Part shown: positions 49,601 to 60,700 of the stretch, piece by piece
Numbering within the stretch: the stretch's first letter is position 1
Layout: each line of letters opens with the position of its first letter
Origin: Chloropicon primus
Taxonomy: Eukaryota > Chlorophyta > Chloropicophyceae > Chloropicales > Chloropicaceae
Direction: 5' to 3'
Length of the DNA stretch: 64,000 bases
Assembly (NCBI GenBank): GCA_023205875.1
Contig: CP060771.1
Coordinates: 1-64,000 of the forward strand
The notes under the pieces: generated by a model
Told to the model about the DNA's origin: nothing
What the model saw: the letters and a program-made list of their open reading frames with translations, nothing else
Databases searched by the model: none
Program-made: the position numbers and the translations under genes

Positions 49601-52576
49601 ACCCAGAAATCCCCAGCCGCAGAATCATCCCCCAAAGCTCGCAAGAGCAAGGTCAAGAGAAAGAGCACTGCCCGCAAGTCTTTCATGTCTCCAACAAAGT
49701 CCTCCGAGGGCAAAATGGTTCATGTCGATCTCAGTCAGTTGCCAAAGAGTTTGGTGGGTAACTTGGCCGACGCCGCGGGAGAGAAGTCCGAGAAGCCAGC
49801 CACTTCTGCGAGGAAATCTTCCGTTGCAGCATCCACAACGCCTTCGGGAAGGCGAGAAAGCGTCGTGAAGAAGGCGGACTTGGAGCTGCTTTCTAAGGAA
49901 ATCTCAGACAAGGTCCGCAAGGAGTTCAGGGAGGCCATGAAGGACGATGAGGCCACTCGAGTCGAGCTTGCGCAGCTGAAGGAGGCCTACGAAGCTCTGC
50001 AAGAGGAGCTCCAGGCTTCCAAGGAAGGACTTGAGAGCTCCAAGAAGAAGGAGGCCGAGGCGGACTTGATCTGCGCGGCTGTTGAATCGCAGTGCCGCAC
50101 TTTGGCACTGGAGCTCGCCGCCCAGAAGCTTGTCAATACCTCCAATGCCGTGACAGGGGAAGAGGACGTGCTGGTGAAGGATTCCTCTCGGTCCGCCTCG
50201 TCTTTGGACATGGGGTCCAACAGGCTGGTGGTCCCCGTGGATATTGTGAAGGACACTTTGCCCCACTACACGTTGCTCGAGCTGGGCGACGTTGGCATGA
50301 AACTCGGTGCCTCTGAAGTGGCTTTGGCGAGGAAGCAGACGTGGGATTTCCCTTGGGATCGCGTCAACCAGATCACGGTCGGCATCGCGAACGAGTACGT
50401 CTCCCTGGATCTCTTTGAGCACGCAAACGCTGAGGCGGCTCACCTCCGAGTGAGGGACGTTCGCCACCTGAACACGGTGCTAACGGTGATCACGAAGAAG
50501 CGCATAGAGGCTGCCCTGGCGTCAACTACCTACGCCACCGGGGCCCGGGCCGCTACCTCTGGGTCTCCGGATGGCCTAGACTTTGGCCTGAACGTCACAA
50601 GGGTCTACCAGGATCCAGGGGAGGCAGCGGAGAATAAAGCCATGGGAATGCAGCTGAAGAGCACCGGTCCCGGCGGTTCCGTAACGGCTGGTGGGCGCCC
50701 AGGCCAACCGCCTGCTTCCACAACAATGTCTCCGGCTGTTGTTCGCATAAGTTCCGTTTCAAGAGGCCTTGCGAGGACGCATGCCAACTTGAAGAGGAGG
50801 CTTCTGTCCGAGGGACTCAGCTCCCAAAAGCCTTCGGTCGGGGACCAGCAAGATGTGAACCTTGGCGGCGCGGGTCCTGACCAGGTGGACATGCTAGAGT
50901 TCTCGGATGTCTGCAGCGAGGGGGGCGACTTGACCGATGCGAGCCTGCGCAAGATCGAGGAAGAGACCGAGAGGGAAAGGAGCCTTTGCTCCAAGGTGGC
51001 TTCTCTCGAGGCAGTTCGGAATGACTTGGTTCATAAGCTCGCCACCCTCCGTGTCAACGCAGTGAACGCTGTGATGCAGTCTCACAACGTCGTCAAGTAC
51101 CTGGCCAGCGCGAGCAGGGAGGACATGGCGTCGGACTTGAAGAAGATAGAGAGCGATGGAGCCCTGGACGAGGAGGTCAGAGATCTCCAAAAGGACGAGG
51201 ACGAGTCAGGAAAGTTCAGAGTGCCGAGCTGGAAGCCTGTCAACGAGTCTGTGAAGAGCCTGCTGAGCGAGAGCCTGTCTTGGTCGGCCAGCGACTTCGC
51301 GACCAGCAAGGGAAGGGCTGGGGGCACGGATTTCAGCTTCGGCATGAATGATGCCGAGAAGGAGGCCTTCTTGGTGGCTCAGGCCGAGGCCGAGCTCACT
51401 CAGAGTGCAGTGAACTGCCTCGAGTCCCTGTGGAGCGACCGGGTCAAGAAGGTTCAGGGCCAGCTGGCTCTGGTGTCTCAGAAGGGAGAGGAAACGCAGG
51501 AGCATGAGTCGACCCTTTTGCAGGACTTGGCAAGCGCAAGGGCGCAGGTGGCCACTCTTCAGGAGGAGCTGACGTTCTCCAACAGAGAGTTGAGCACGCT
51601 GAAGCACGTCTACGAGTCTCAGGAGTTGGAAGAGAGGGAAAGGCTCAAGGTCGGTGACCAGGACGAGCCTGAAGTGATCTCGGGCGATGGCTTGGCGGAC
51701 TCGCAATCTCAGGAGATGGCCATAGTCTTGACGGGCGGTTCGAGCCCAACCAAGCAGCAGCAGCAGCAGTCCGGGGTGCCCGCACCTGCTCGAGGCAAGC
51801 TCCCTGACCACATCGTGAGCTCAGTCCAGGTCATCAAGCCGTACACCTACCTTGCCCCGAAGAAGGAAACCAAGGAGAAGGGTGGCGAGCCCTCTCCCTT
51901 GGAGGAGGTTGTGGACGCAAAGCAGACGGAGGACATGGTCAACGAGGAGAATGAATCCCGCCAGCGGCTTATCGTTGCCAATTACGATGACATCCAGATG
52001 AGGCAGAAGCAGCTTGCGCTGGAGGTCTCCGAAGCGGTGGAAAACTTGAAGTACATCGATGAAAAGCTCTCAGATTTGGACAATGCCGCCAGCGTTGTGG
52101 GTGAGAAGGTGGAGTCTTACTTTGAGAACTTGACTTCGATGGAGGAATCCTATGACAGGAACAAGCAGAAGCTCGGTCAGATCGAGCAGGAGATCTACGA
52201 GCAAGACCGCAAAATAGCTGAGGTGAAGTCTTCTGTTGGAACCGTTACGTCCCAGCAAGAGAGCTTGGCCCAGCAGCTGCGCCAGCAGACCGCCCCACAC
52301 AGCGTGCCGAAGAAGGTTGTGACGTTCGCGTCACCTCCGTCGGCCGAGACGGGCGTCTCACCCCTTTCGGAGAGGAAGGAAAACAATGGGGTGTCGAGCG
52401 TGCCCCCGTTGGCCTCCATGATGGACCTTGGCATGATGTACGGACAGAGTGTGCCCTCCACGCCCACTGCGCAAGTCTCTTCCCCCGTGACGCCCCCGAG
52501 CTCAAGGGTCTCGCTGAGCGTGAAAGCCAAGAAGCTTGAGAACGTTGTCCAGAATATCATGGACCTCATCGGTTAA
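46610..52576 (+). CDS. Giant coiled-coil protein with two PH-like regions
   Basis: This is a single-exon 1988-aa protein. Residues about 5-95 (FWLLKPHQKPVSCQFEI to DDIHNILEIITRCKG) look like a PH-type domain. A basic helix follows, then a Pro-rich linker of ~240 residues with PPPPPPPK and PPPPPTSPSP profilin/SH3-like motifs. A long coiled coil spans about residues 490-960. A second PH-like region at about 1204-1305 (PVDIVKDTLPHYTLLELGD to HLNTVLTVITKKRIE) is followed by further coils (about 1440-1480, 1570-1680, 1770-1900). I do not recognise a named family. The organisation suggests a membrane- or cytoskeleton-linked tether or scaffold. It follows CFAP100 on the same strand, which may or may not hint at a ciliary role. 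Confidence 0.85.
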   Translation: MSKYSFWLLKPHQKPVSCQFEITEGTGVRLLRDSGGQLFKFTFEKIVKWNLGRDPNFLELQIQIGKTGPAGSLKFQVKDGTSTDDIHNILEIITRCKGGASDGQGSKPKASSVHEKTNVERKKEAEDIQRASKEKLKKIKEERKQQSMVLQQANVTVAPPKKDAEAIKDRMAHHKKSIQMKVERKRSFAVTTKEPQKEEQPKKDPPPPPPPKTTEKARRKASSRASIYSLASSSNYEEEEEEGSPAKDAVPQAPPPKPAAQALKPKVMKKARQPSGIMPASRVVSKAKPPPPSLSAIGEDEGEEDKGAAKRKSVPPPPPTSPSPRKLSSIAASSATKPPPPPKPSPQAEQKKKMSLVQARRSMFQQMDGDSNVRSSIRSRSPSPKPGVRKEEAEGAATPPTPAAPSAAPASPPPSQKKKTPPPPAPAAADPSASSEQVARSPPKAESNAGNSAAAQDTVPVAEKRPKRGSFMLNKIDASSQPDLAEAKSTINMLKMELQKQMEKSQSIEKKLVDANTELGTVTSKYDSAVRERDAYLEEITSLKKAKLSLEEQQKAGDSGAGPDSEENSNLREENSNLLQSEALLLRSVVDASERLGALRNRLWQVCEVGEEAPEGEESEADDADADLQELRRTITSLAKAVETMESEKLEREEEKQHLEKKLKREQGHKKKMEQQIKEEGEVTSALMTEAEAAAIEGEDMRSMMEEFKRIAEERSNDLESMQMQKDQAYSELARVTRDYDLLRANVEESVEKAIAEERTKSVAHLKSELSKEKQKYEGMLEDLLRDEEERSKMEEDQAEEIEKQVAQALKENEKVLQERLNELEAEFASKMQSQEQAGKAEQDGALDEAKAELEASNAKVGSLEKELQKAKDRNAKDKENLVRMKSEIRVLSARTSSAYRAVESFVDQSTTFADSSISALLQKSEDFLQSVEREASEVLTALEEEIEEVSNELNSHFPMPSTIDMSPSSTEMSPMSKTGPEEDEGEDEGDVTEVTSTQKSPAAESSPKARKSKVKRKSTARKSFMSPTKSSEGKMVHVDLSQLPKSLVGNLADAAGEKSEKPATSARKSSVAASTTPSGRRESVVKKADLELLSKEISDKVRKEFREAMKDDEATRVELAQLKEAYEALQEELQASKEGLESSKKKEAEADLICAAVESQCRTLALELAAQKLVNTSNAVTGEEDVLVKDSSRSASSLDMGSNRLVVPVDIVKDTLPHYTLLELGDVGMKLGASEVALARKQTWDFPWDRVNQITVGIANEYVSLDLFEHANAEAAHLRVRDVRHLNTVLTVITKKRIEAALASTTYATGARAATSGSPDGLDFGLNVTRVYQDPGEAAENKAMGMQLKSTGPGGSVTAGGRPGQPPASTTMSPAVVRISSVSRGLARTHANLKRRLLSEGLSSQKPSVGDQQDVNLGGAGPDQVDMLEFSDVCSEGGDLTDASLRKIEEETERERSLCSKVASLEAVRNDLVHKLATLRVNAVNAVMQSHNVVKYLASASREDMASDLKKIESDGALDEEVRDLQKDEDESGKFRVPSWKPVNESVKSLLSESLSWSASDFATSKGRAGGTDFSFGMNDAEKEAFLVAQAEAELTQSAVNCLESLWSDRVKKVQGQLALVSQKGEETQEHESTLLQDLASARAQVATLQEELTFSNRELSTLKHVYESQELEERERLKVGDQDEPEVISGDGLADSQSQEMAIVLTGGSSPTKQQQQQSGVPAPARGKLPDHIVSSVQVIKPYTYLAPKKETKEKGGEPSPLEEVVDAKQTEDMVNEENESRQRLIVANYDDIQMRQKQLALEVSEAVENLKYIDEKLSDLDNAASVVGEKVESYFENLTSMEESYDRNKQKLGQIEQEIYEQDRKIAEVKSSVGTVTSQQESLAQQLRQQTAPHSVPKKVVTFASPPSAETGVSPLSERKENNGVSSVPPLASMMDLGMMYGQSVPSTPTAQVSSPVTPPSSRVSLSVKAKKLENVVQNIMDLIG

Positions 52577-52644
52577 TAAGAGTAAACGTAGGAAAACAAA
52601 ACAAGATTAATATATATAAACAAACAAGATACAAAAATATGCTA

Positions 52645-54101
52645 CTAATGTTCTTCGGTGACCGTGACCATGTAGGTGGGTCCGTAAAAGTATCTCCTCA
52701 CTCGGGTAAACAAGCCCCTTCGAGATGACGATGAGTCCGCTCTCCCCTCCCCCAAAAGTGGCGTCTCGGCTGACGAGTCAAGCCCGGCCGAACTCTCCGG
52801 CGCCTCCTCGTCATCATTCGGCTCACTGCTTCTCGTCGAGAGGGCGGCGCGTATCGCGTCCGCGGAGGAGTTCTTGACGTGCTTCCCAATGTCAAATTTG
52901 CAGAGGGGGCACACAGAGTTCACCTTGGTGAGCCATTCGTCTATGCAGGAGATATGGAACCTGTGCCCGCACGGGAGTTCCCTGAGCCTGTCCCCGTCCT
53001 CGTACTCTTCAATGCAGATGGCGCAAGTCTCGGTCGACGAGTCGAGCGCGTCGCTACAGGCCGAGTCCTCCTCCGCGGGAACGCCTTGCTCGACGTCCCT
53101 TTCCTCTCCGTCCTTGTCGACGTTGGCCTCCTCCGAAGCGGCCCCCTTCATCGGCGCTCTCTTGTGCAGGACCTTGGGTATGGTCTCCACCTCCTCCTGA
53201 GTCAAGATTTGCTTTTGCCTCCTCCTTGACCTCCCGGTCTCCTCGAGGGCGTCGTCGTCGTCCAGGTCCGGCGGAGGGAAGCCAAAGCCGGCGCCGTGCT
53301 GGTACTTGGCAAACACGAAGAGGACCATCACCGTACCTATCGCGAGGATTCCCACCGTGGTCGAGGTGAAGATGCTGATCCACTTTAGCTGCTTGCCCGA
53401 GAGGAAGAAGACGATAGGGTCGGTCTCCGGGTTGCTCGACAACTCGATGAGCTTCTGGAGTTGCTGGCCGCTCCTGAGGGAGACAAAGACCGAGGGGATC
53501 TCCGGCTGCAGCATGGGGTCCCACGGCATCGGCGCCATCCTCTTCAGGGGTTCCTCCTCGTCGTCAAAAACAATGGCTGCTATCGCTCCGGCCTCCTGGG
53601 CCCTGATAACTTTGCGCACAAAGCTGCAGTTGTCGTCCCCTGGAGATATCTCGTGCTTGCCGTTGGTGGACCGCTTTATGAGCGCCACCCAACCCATCTC
53701 TCCGATGACGGACGGCGGCTTGAGGGGCTCACAAGCATCCAGGGGGTTCGCTTCCTGAGCACCGCAACAAAGTCACCAACCCACCCACGAAAAAGCACAA
53801 GAGAGAGAGACAGAGAGAGAGACAGAGAGAGAGTCAGTTCCCTTTCTCTTCACAAAAGAAAAGAAAAGAAGAAAAGAAAAGCTTCGTGACGTGACATGAC
53901 GTGACGTAACGTGACGTGACGTACCTTGAGGACACCCCAGAGTCTTTCCTCTCCGGCGGGTACCGGAGGACCGAACATGGCAGGAAGGTCCGCATACGGT
54001 GGGAACGTCACGTTGTCGCTCTGCACCACGAGCTCTCCCTGCACTTGAAAAACAAAAGTAAACAACAAAGCGAGTTGCGTCCCAAAAGATGAAGCTGCCA
54101 T
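52645..54101 (-). CDS. PA-TM-RING ubiquitin ligase (RNF13/RMR-like)
   Basis: Exons 54101-53925 and 53754-52645 give 428 aa, joined in phase 0 (GTACGT...CTCAG). A signal peptide (SFGTQLALLFTFVFQVQG) precedes a protease-associated domain (MGWVALIKRSTNGKHEIS, SFVRKVIRAQEAGAIAAIVFDDEEE, IPSVFVSLRSGQQL). One TM helix (WISIFTSTTVGILAIGTVMVLF) follows. The cytosolic RING-H2 domain is CAICIEEYEDGDRLRELPC, then GHRFH, then CIDEWL and CPLC. The family acts in endosomal/vacuolar sorting and ubiquitination. The splice restores an uninterrupted PA domain. The intron carries an ACGTG-type tandem run next to its donor. Confidence 0.93.
53755..53924 (-). other. Intron of the PA-TM-RING gene with GACGTGAC repeats
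   Basis: The donor is GTACGT and the acceptor GGTGCTCAG. Next to the donor is a run of GACGTGACGTAACGTGACG type (53886-53922), and inside is a (CTCT)n tract. Confidence 0.82.
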
Positions 54102-54214
54102 GGCGTCCAACGCAGCGTCTCTCCACCCTCCAACGCCAACGTTATCGTTATCCTACGTGGATGGACCGAACCACAAAAACTTTGGTCAGCCAAGGTGAAC
54201 GTGAACGTGTCCAG

Positions 54215-54272
54215 TTTCGTTCAAGGGAGGGCTCTTTCGAAAGAGAAAGAAGAGACGCTTCGTTCTGCGTGA
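54215..54272 (+). promoter_or_regulatory. Conserved palindromic element, copy f
   Basis: TCAAGGGAGG leads into GCTCTTTCGAAAGAGA at 54231-54246, followed by AAGAAGAGACGCTTCGTTC. It lies 130 bp upstream of the PA-TM-RING start, on the opposite strand. Confidence 0.58.
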
Positions 54273-54433
54273 TCCTCTTGCACGCGAGGGAAGCGCCTCG
54301 ACCGCCACGCTCGCGCAAAAGGACTCACCTTGGTCTCCGAGTGCCGACGTCGCCTCGTCTTCGTCTTTTCTTTTTTCAGTTTGTCTTTTTCGGAATCGGT
54401 GTAAAAGAGTCGCACAATGAGTGTAATGAAAAT

Positions 54434-54458
54434 AGGGTTTAGTTTTAGGGTTTTCGTC
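54434..54458. repeat. Short telomere-like sequence (three-G form)
   Basis: TAGGGTTTAGTTTTAGGGTT resembles TTTTAGGG/TTTAGGG units and, unlike the terminal array, has three Gs. It may be chance or a fossil telomere insertion. Confidence 0.45.
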
Positions 54459-54792
54459 CAAGAATGAAGCTCTGGCGCTGTGGCTGGAGCCTGGTTCATC
54501 AGCCAACAAATGGTTCCTCTCTCTGCCTCTCTCTCTCTCTGTCTCTGTCTCTCTCTGTCTTGGTCGATTGACCCCCACGACAAGAAGGATGGTGATGATG
54601 ATGAGCGGTCGGCCGTATACGCTCAGAGCAACAGCAGCAGCAGCAGCAGCAAGCTGTCTCTCCTTGGGACTTGTGTGAGTCCTCTCTCTCTCTCTCTCTC
54701 TTTATGTATGTGAATGTTGATATAATACTCAATAGGCATTTTATGTGACGATATTGAGAAAGGAGTGGCCCAAAACGCCCGCCATATTTGTT

Positions 54793-57700
54793 TTACTTTT
54801 GCATGCTAATGAACCTCGACCGCTTCTTCTTCACTTTCTTCGTGGCGACTGGCAAGTTGGCGACGACGTCGTCCTCCTCGCCCTCGGCAAACGTTCTCAG
54901 AAGACTCTTTCGCTTCTCCTTCACGAGGTGGGAGATCTGGTGGTGCTCCACGTTCTCGTTGGAGCCCTCCAGGAAGTAGGTGTGCATGATGCCCTTGCCC
55001 TTGACCTGGATGTCGCCCCTTTCCCTGATCTTATAGTTCCCGCCCTTGAGGAAGTTCTGGGAGGCTTCCGTCATCTGGCACGTTCCCGGAATACCCGTGC
55101 TGATCATCCTCGACGCCGTGTTGACCGTGTCGCCAAAGATGTGGTAGAACGGACGGTGGACACCAATGATTCCGGCGGTGACCGGACCCGAGCTCATTCC
55201 AAAGTTGATCTTCACGTCCAAGCCAGACTTGTTGTTCTCCCGAGGAACCCAGTCATCCGTCTTCAATATCAGCAGCTGGGACACGAAGTTCGCCACGAGC
55301 TGGGCGTGGTTGTTCTTGGCTTTGGGCATGCCGCTGGCGGCCAAGTACATGTCCCCGACCGTCTCCACCTTGTACAGCTGGTGCCTGTCGACGAGAATGT
55401 CGAAGACGAAGAAGATCGTGTTCAGGAGCTCGACCACCTGGACGGAGTCCAACACTTTCGTGACGTGCTTTTCAAAGCTGTCGATGGAGCAGAACACCAG
55501 AGTCACTTGCTTGAACTCGTGGCAGATGGGAAACACGGTGGCCCCGTAAAGCTCCTTGGCCACTGCCTCCGGAAGCATGTTGTTGAGCACGATGTGAGAC
55601 TTTTGCCTCTCCAGCTTCTGGCCGAGCTCGCCAAGGAAGTCCTTCCTCTGGTTGTACTCCATGGTGAAGACCATGTAATTCACGAGGGATGCGAAGGTCA
55701 TGACGTAGCCCAAGGACCAGAACAGGTGCTCCTCCTTGAACTCGAGCCAGGGCTTCGCGATCTGATCGGCTATTACGAAGTAGCCCACGATGCTCGTATG
55801 CAGGACAGCGATGATGTAAAGCAACGGAATCGTGACGACGGACCTCAAGCGAAGGAAGAACCCGCAGAACAAGATGTAGAGCATGATCCCTCCGTAACCT
55901 GGCTCCTTGCCCACCACCGACAAGAAGCTGCAGGCGATGCCCAGCAGCGTGGCGAGCAGCATGCTCACCGAGGTGTAGGCTTTGGGCCTGGTGTACCACT
56001 GAGTGAAGGAGAACGCCAGCCAGATGACCGTCAAGGGAAGGGCCCCGAGGTACCTCACCAGCAGCAGGCTCTCCAGGGCGCTGTCCTTCCTGATCACGTA
56101 GTCGTACAAACCGAGGGTGGCAATGAAGAAAAGGAGGCAAGTGATGTTGAACCTCCTCCAGGGAATCTCGTTCGAGAGTCGAAGCTGGAACAGGGACTCG
56201 GCCCTGTCGTAGTCGAACAGCAGCGTGATCCCGTTGATGTTGGTGTTCTTCAGGACAACTCCTTCCACCATGCACTCGGCAAGACTGGCCTCCATGGAGT
56301 GTCCCACCCACGAGACCGCGCCCTTGAAGATTCTGTTTGTGATCTGGCTCACGTTGTTGGTAAAAGACTCGAGCTTGATGGAGGAGAGCTCCATCCTGCC
56401 CCCCCCCCTCCTCGCGCCAGGCTCCTTCTTCTTGTACCTGGCCTTGATCGGGATCACCCGCGTCATCTTGTTCCTCCTGTACTGGCAGCAAGACATCAAC
56501 TTCCCCGATATCGACTGCAGGAGGCCTTCTCCCCCATCTGGGATCTCCTCCTCGTCGTCCTCGCTGTCTTCGCTCCCCTTCTTTCCTCGCATGATCGTGG
56601 GACGCATTCCAGGGAAATCCTCCCTGCTTCCAGGGAAGGCTTCCTTCTTGTTGTTCGCCTTCTTCTCCTTCTCCCCAGCCTTGGGGCTGAACGGAGATTC
56701 AGGGATGTCGCCTATGTCATCGTCGTTCAGCCCCACTTCCAAAGAACCGACGGAACCAGTGTCTTCCCTCTCGTTGGTTTCGTCCATGTTTCCAATCACG
56801 GACCCCACCCCTTTGACCACGCTGTCCAGGAGACTCTCCTCTGGCATGATGCTGATGCTCTGCCTTCTCGAGACGTTCCTGTTCAAGGAATGCACGGAAT
56901 CGATGTACAGCCTGTTGATGCACCACATCCTTAACCCCGGGTTCTTGGCGATGTAATCCATGAAGTTCTCCTTCTTGATCTTGAAGGCCATTCCCCTCCT
57001 TATGCATTCCGCCTTCGTTACGCAGGGGAGGCTCTCGCTGTCAAGCAAAGCGTTCATGTCTCCAAGGATGGAACCGACCCCGAACTTCAAAGTCTTCGTC
57101 TTTTCCACCTCGATCGTCAGCTGAATCGTCGCGGACAAGTTGATGATGCAGTACTGAGCCACGTCGCCGATATCCCAAAGCACGTCCCCTTGGTTGATCT
57201 CGTACCTCTCGGCGATCGACATCAAGTTCGTCTTCTGCACGGAGGTGAGATCCTTGAACATAGTGTTACAGAGCAGGGTGTCGAGGAAGCCAAACGCCTG
57301 CATGTCAAGCATCTTGGTGATCTTCTGAGAGGCCTCGGGCATCTCATCAAGCATCTGCTGGAGGTCCTTTCCGCTGATGCTTATGGCTTCCACGTCCGTG
57401 AGGGCCGAAATGTCCACGTTACTCAGGTGGCCCGGCAGCAAGCAGCACTCCCCAAAATAGTCCCCAGAATAAGCTTTGGAGTGTATCTTTCCCATGTCGC
57501 TATCGATGTTAACGATTCCCAACCGAATGATGAAGAAATTGTCGACCCTGTCCCCTTCCTTGCAGATCAGAGATCCGGGGGAGAACTTGACGTTTTGGGC
57601 AAGCTGGAGAATGTCCCTCGCCCTGTCGCCGGTCATGAAGATTCCCTTGAAGAATGGTATCGTCTCCAGCAGCTCGAGGACCTCCACCGCATCCCCGCTC

Positions 57701-60700
57701 TCCTTGGCCTCGATGTCCAAGACCAGCGTGTTTTCCACTCCCTCTCGGGCCAGCTTAAGGCCAAGGTCGTTCGGAACGTCCTTCTCCGCGATGTGCACGA
57801 GCCACATCCTCTCCTTGACGTCTTCAGGCAAGGAGCTCAGGCTTCTCACAGGCGTATGAATGGGAGGAACTCCGCACTCGTGCAGTATGAGAGAGTAGTC
57901 CCAAGTCTGCTGCAGCAGCATGTCTTTCCTCTCGTTCGACATCACGCCCTCCTTGTGCATCTTCTCGATCAGCTCCACGTCATTGCAAGTGTCGCCAGAG
58001 TAATAGATCGTCTTCCCGCAGAACTTTGCCACGATACCGATGGCAGGAATGGTGTGCATCGTGTAAAACACGTTGATTTCTCCTCCGTTGATCAGGATGG
58101 GCTCGCCCACGATCGCGGGCCTCGCAATGAATAGCGTCTGCAGGAACTCCTCCTCAAGGTTCGTGAGGAGCGAATACTTTCTGATGAAGGAGTTCAAAAT
58201 TGCCGTGGTCGTGATCACGGTGCACTGGGTCTCTGCGAGAATTTTCTGCAGAGTTCCGCCGTCGTGGTCCGCGTGACAATGCGTCACCATCACCGCATCG
58301 ATCAGCCTGGCAGGGATGCCATAAGACTCCAACAAGGCCACCGAATTGAGTGGAGGGTCAACCATGATGCCTCTGCGGTTCATCCACAGCACAAAACCCG
58401 TCGTGGTTCGGTTCGGATCGAACCCATGGGAGGAACCAAGGATGGTTACGCCAAACAGTGGAGGGTCGAACTTCCGGGATGGGGTGTGAACGTGCTCGTT
58501 CAAAATCTTCTTCAGGGCGTGGGACTCCGTGGCGATCTTCGTGGGAATTCTCGCAATCGTCTCCCCGTTCTCTCGGACCTCAAAGCCGCTGACAACGTCC
58601 TTGATAACGACCTCCACGGAAGAGTCGATGTTCTTGCTTCCCGAAGCTTTCAGCTTCTCCAGCAGCTCACTTGTGATGTTGATCTCCCCAGAGGTCTTGT
58701 CAAAATGAATGAACTCCATCAGCTGGTCTGGGTCATCGAACGTTCTCAGCGAGGCGCACTCCTTGACAACATCTGACCTGCATTCTTTGGGAAAGTTTTC
58801 GCTGTACTCGATATCGTAGTCAATCGTGCTTGGCCCCACAAGAGTCTCTCGAAGCACTTTCCTGAGCCTCCTTTCCACCGAAGGATAGGTCAAGAACGTG
58901 GGCTTCCTGCCGAGCACGAAAAAGTTGAAGTAGGTTGGGAACTCCACCTCTGCCATGCAGATTCCGCACTTCTGGTCGAAGAGCTGGTGGGGTATGACGT
59001 AGCACACGGGCATCTTGTCCCTGATATCCTTTGCGGCCTCCATCTTCATGAGCATTGCGTCCTTGATGGTCTCCGGAGGGATTCCGAACTGGATGTTGCC
59101 TATGGCGGTGCGAACCATCACACCACCCCTTGGCAGCTGGACCACGCGGTCGCCGAGACTCGCCACGTTAATGGGGGCGCTCTGGTCTTGGTGGTTATCC
59201 TCGAAGTAGGAGGTCTCCTTCTCGTCCTCCGTCTCTTCGGTGATCATGCTCGTGGACTGGCCCTGCTTGAAGAACGTGGTTCGCCTACGCGTGTGCTTTC
59301 TCAGCGCCATCTGCGTGTGCTTCGACTTTGTTTTCCCCTGACCCTGCTTTTGCTGCGCCATCTCCTTGAGCCCCGCGGTGGTGAACTTGCCACTCTCATC
59401 AGGCACGGGCTCCAGCTTCTCCTCCGGCATGTCTATGTCGTCGGGACCCATCATCTTACCAAACTTAGTGGTCTGGGCGTGAAGGTCTCCCCTGATGCTT
59501 CCGAACACAGGAAGGCTAGCCCTCTTGGCAAATTTGACTTTCTTAGACTTCTTCCCCTGTATCTTGAAATCCTCCTCCTGTTCCTTGAGCTCGTCCACGC
59601 GCTCCTGCACCAAGTTCTGCAGCTTCTCCCTAGCCTTTTCTATCTGCTTGGTGATGCTATCGTTCCCTCCTTCCTTGGGGCCAATCAACAAGTACGTCTC
59701 CATCTTCTTGTCCTCGTGGCCCTTGATCTCGATCCAACCTCTCCTCTGCAAAATGAAGTACTCTTCCAGCAGTGTCTTGGTATAACTGCTGACCTGTATC
59801 GCACCTTCTACACCCCCTGCTTCAAGGTGCTCCGCAGTCGCTACTGTTTCTCCCCAAAGATGGTACCTCGGCATCTTCATCCCGATCACCCCAGCGATGA
59901 TGGGGCCGGAATGGATACCTATGCGGATGTTCACTGGATAATTGTTCGTGCTGTTGATGATCGGAATCTGCTCCAGCATACTGAGGCCGAAGTTCGTGAT
60001 GGACGCGGCGTTGATCTTGGACTTGAGAGTGATCTCCCTCTGCGTCAGCTTCCTGTCGTCCACGGAATCGTCGTTCATGTCAAGCCCACTGACCGCCTCG
60101 TAGGCGTCCCCGATCGTCTCCACCTTGTACACCCCGTAAATGTCCGTGAGCCTATCGAAAACGCAGTACAAGTTGTGCAACAAGATACAGATGTCCGAAG
60201 GATGCTTGTCCCCGGACAGCTTGGTGAACCCAACGATGTCGCTGAACAGAACCGTGGCCACTGGGAACTCGTCCGCGATGGCTTGGGTCCCGCTGCGAAG
60301 GGCCTTCACGGCCGAGGAAGGCAACAGGTTGTGCAAAAGATGGTTCATCTTCCCTGCCTCTAGTTGCACAATCACCGCGTTAAGGAACTCGCCCCTGAGC
60401 GTATTCTCTTGTACGTAAGACCCATACATGCAGCAGATATCGAGCAGCAGCAGCACGCCCACGTCGTTGAAGATCTTCCGGTTCCAGTCCGGCCTGTTGA
60501 ACTTTGGGTACTCGTTCCCAAGGTCGTCTTCACTCTTTACATACAAAAAGGCGTAGTGCGCCCCAATGATACACAACGTGCTCACGCTCGCCTTGAAGAA
60601 GCGAGACTGTGTGACGTGCGTCCCATCAAGCAGGCCAGAAAGAAAGAGAGAAAGAAAGAGAGAGACAAATTGAAATTGTTGTGGGTCAGCATCACTCCCA

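Larger units (their letters stand above)
54102..54792. other. Intergenic region
   Basis: No gene is seen. It holds one palindromic element (54231), a telomere-like stretch (54434-54458), (CT)n tracts (54513-54560, 54681-54702) and (CAG)n at 54630-54650. Confidence 0.6.

Noticed and set aside
54745-56934. 729-codon + strand open frame opposite the cyclase gene
   Set aside because: It shows no domain and has the His/Leu/Val/Asp-rich composition typical of an antisense shadow.
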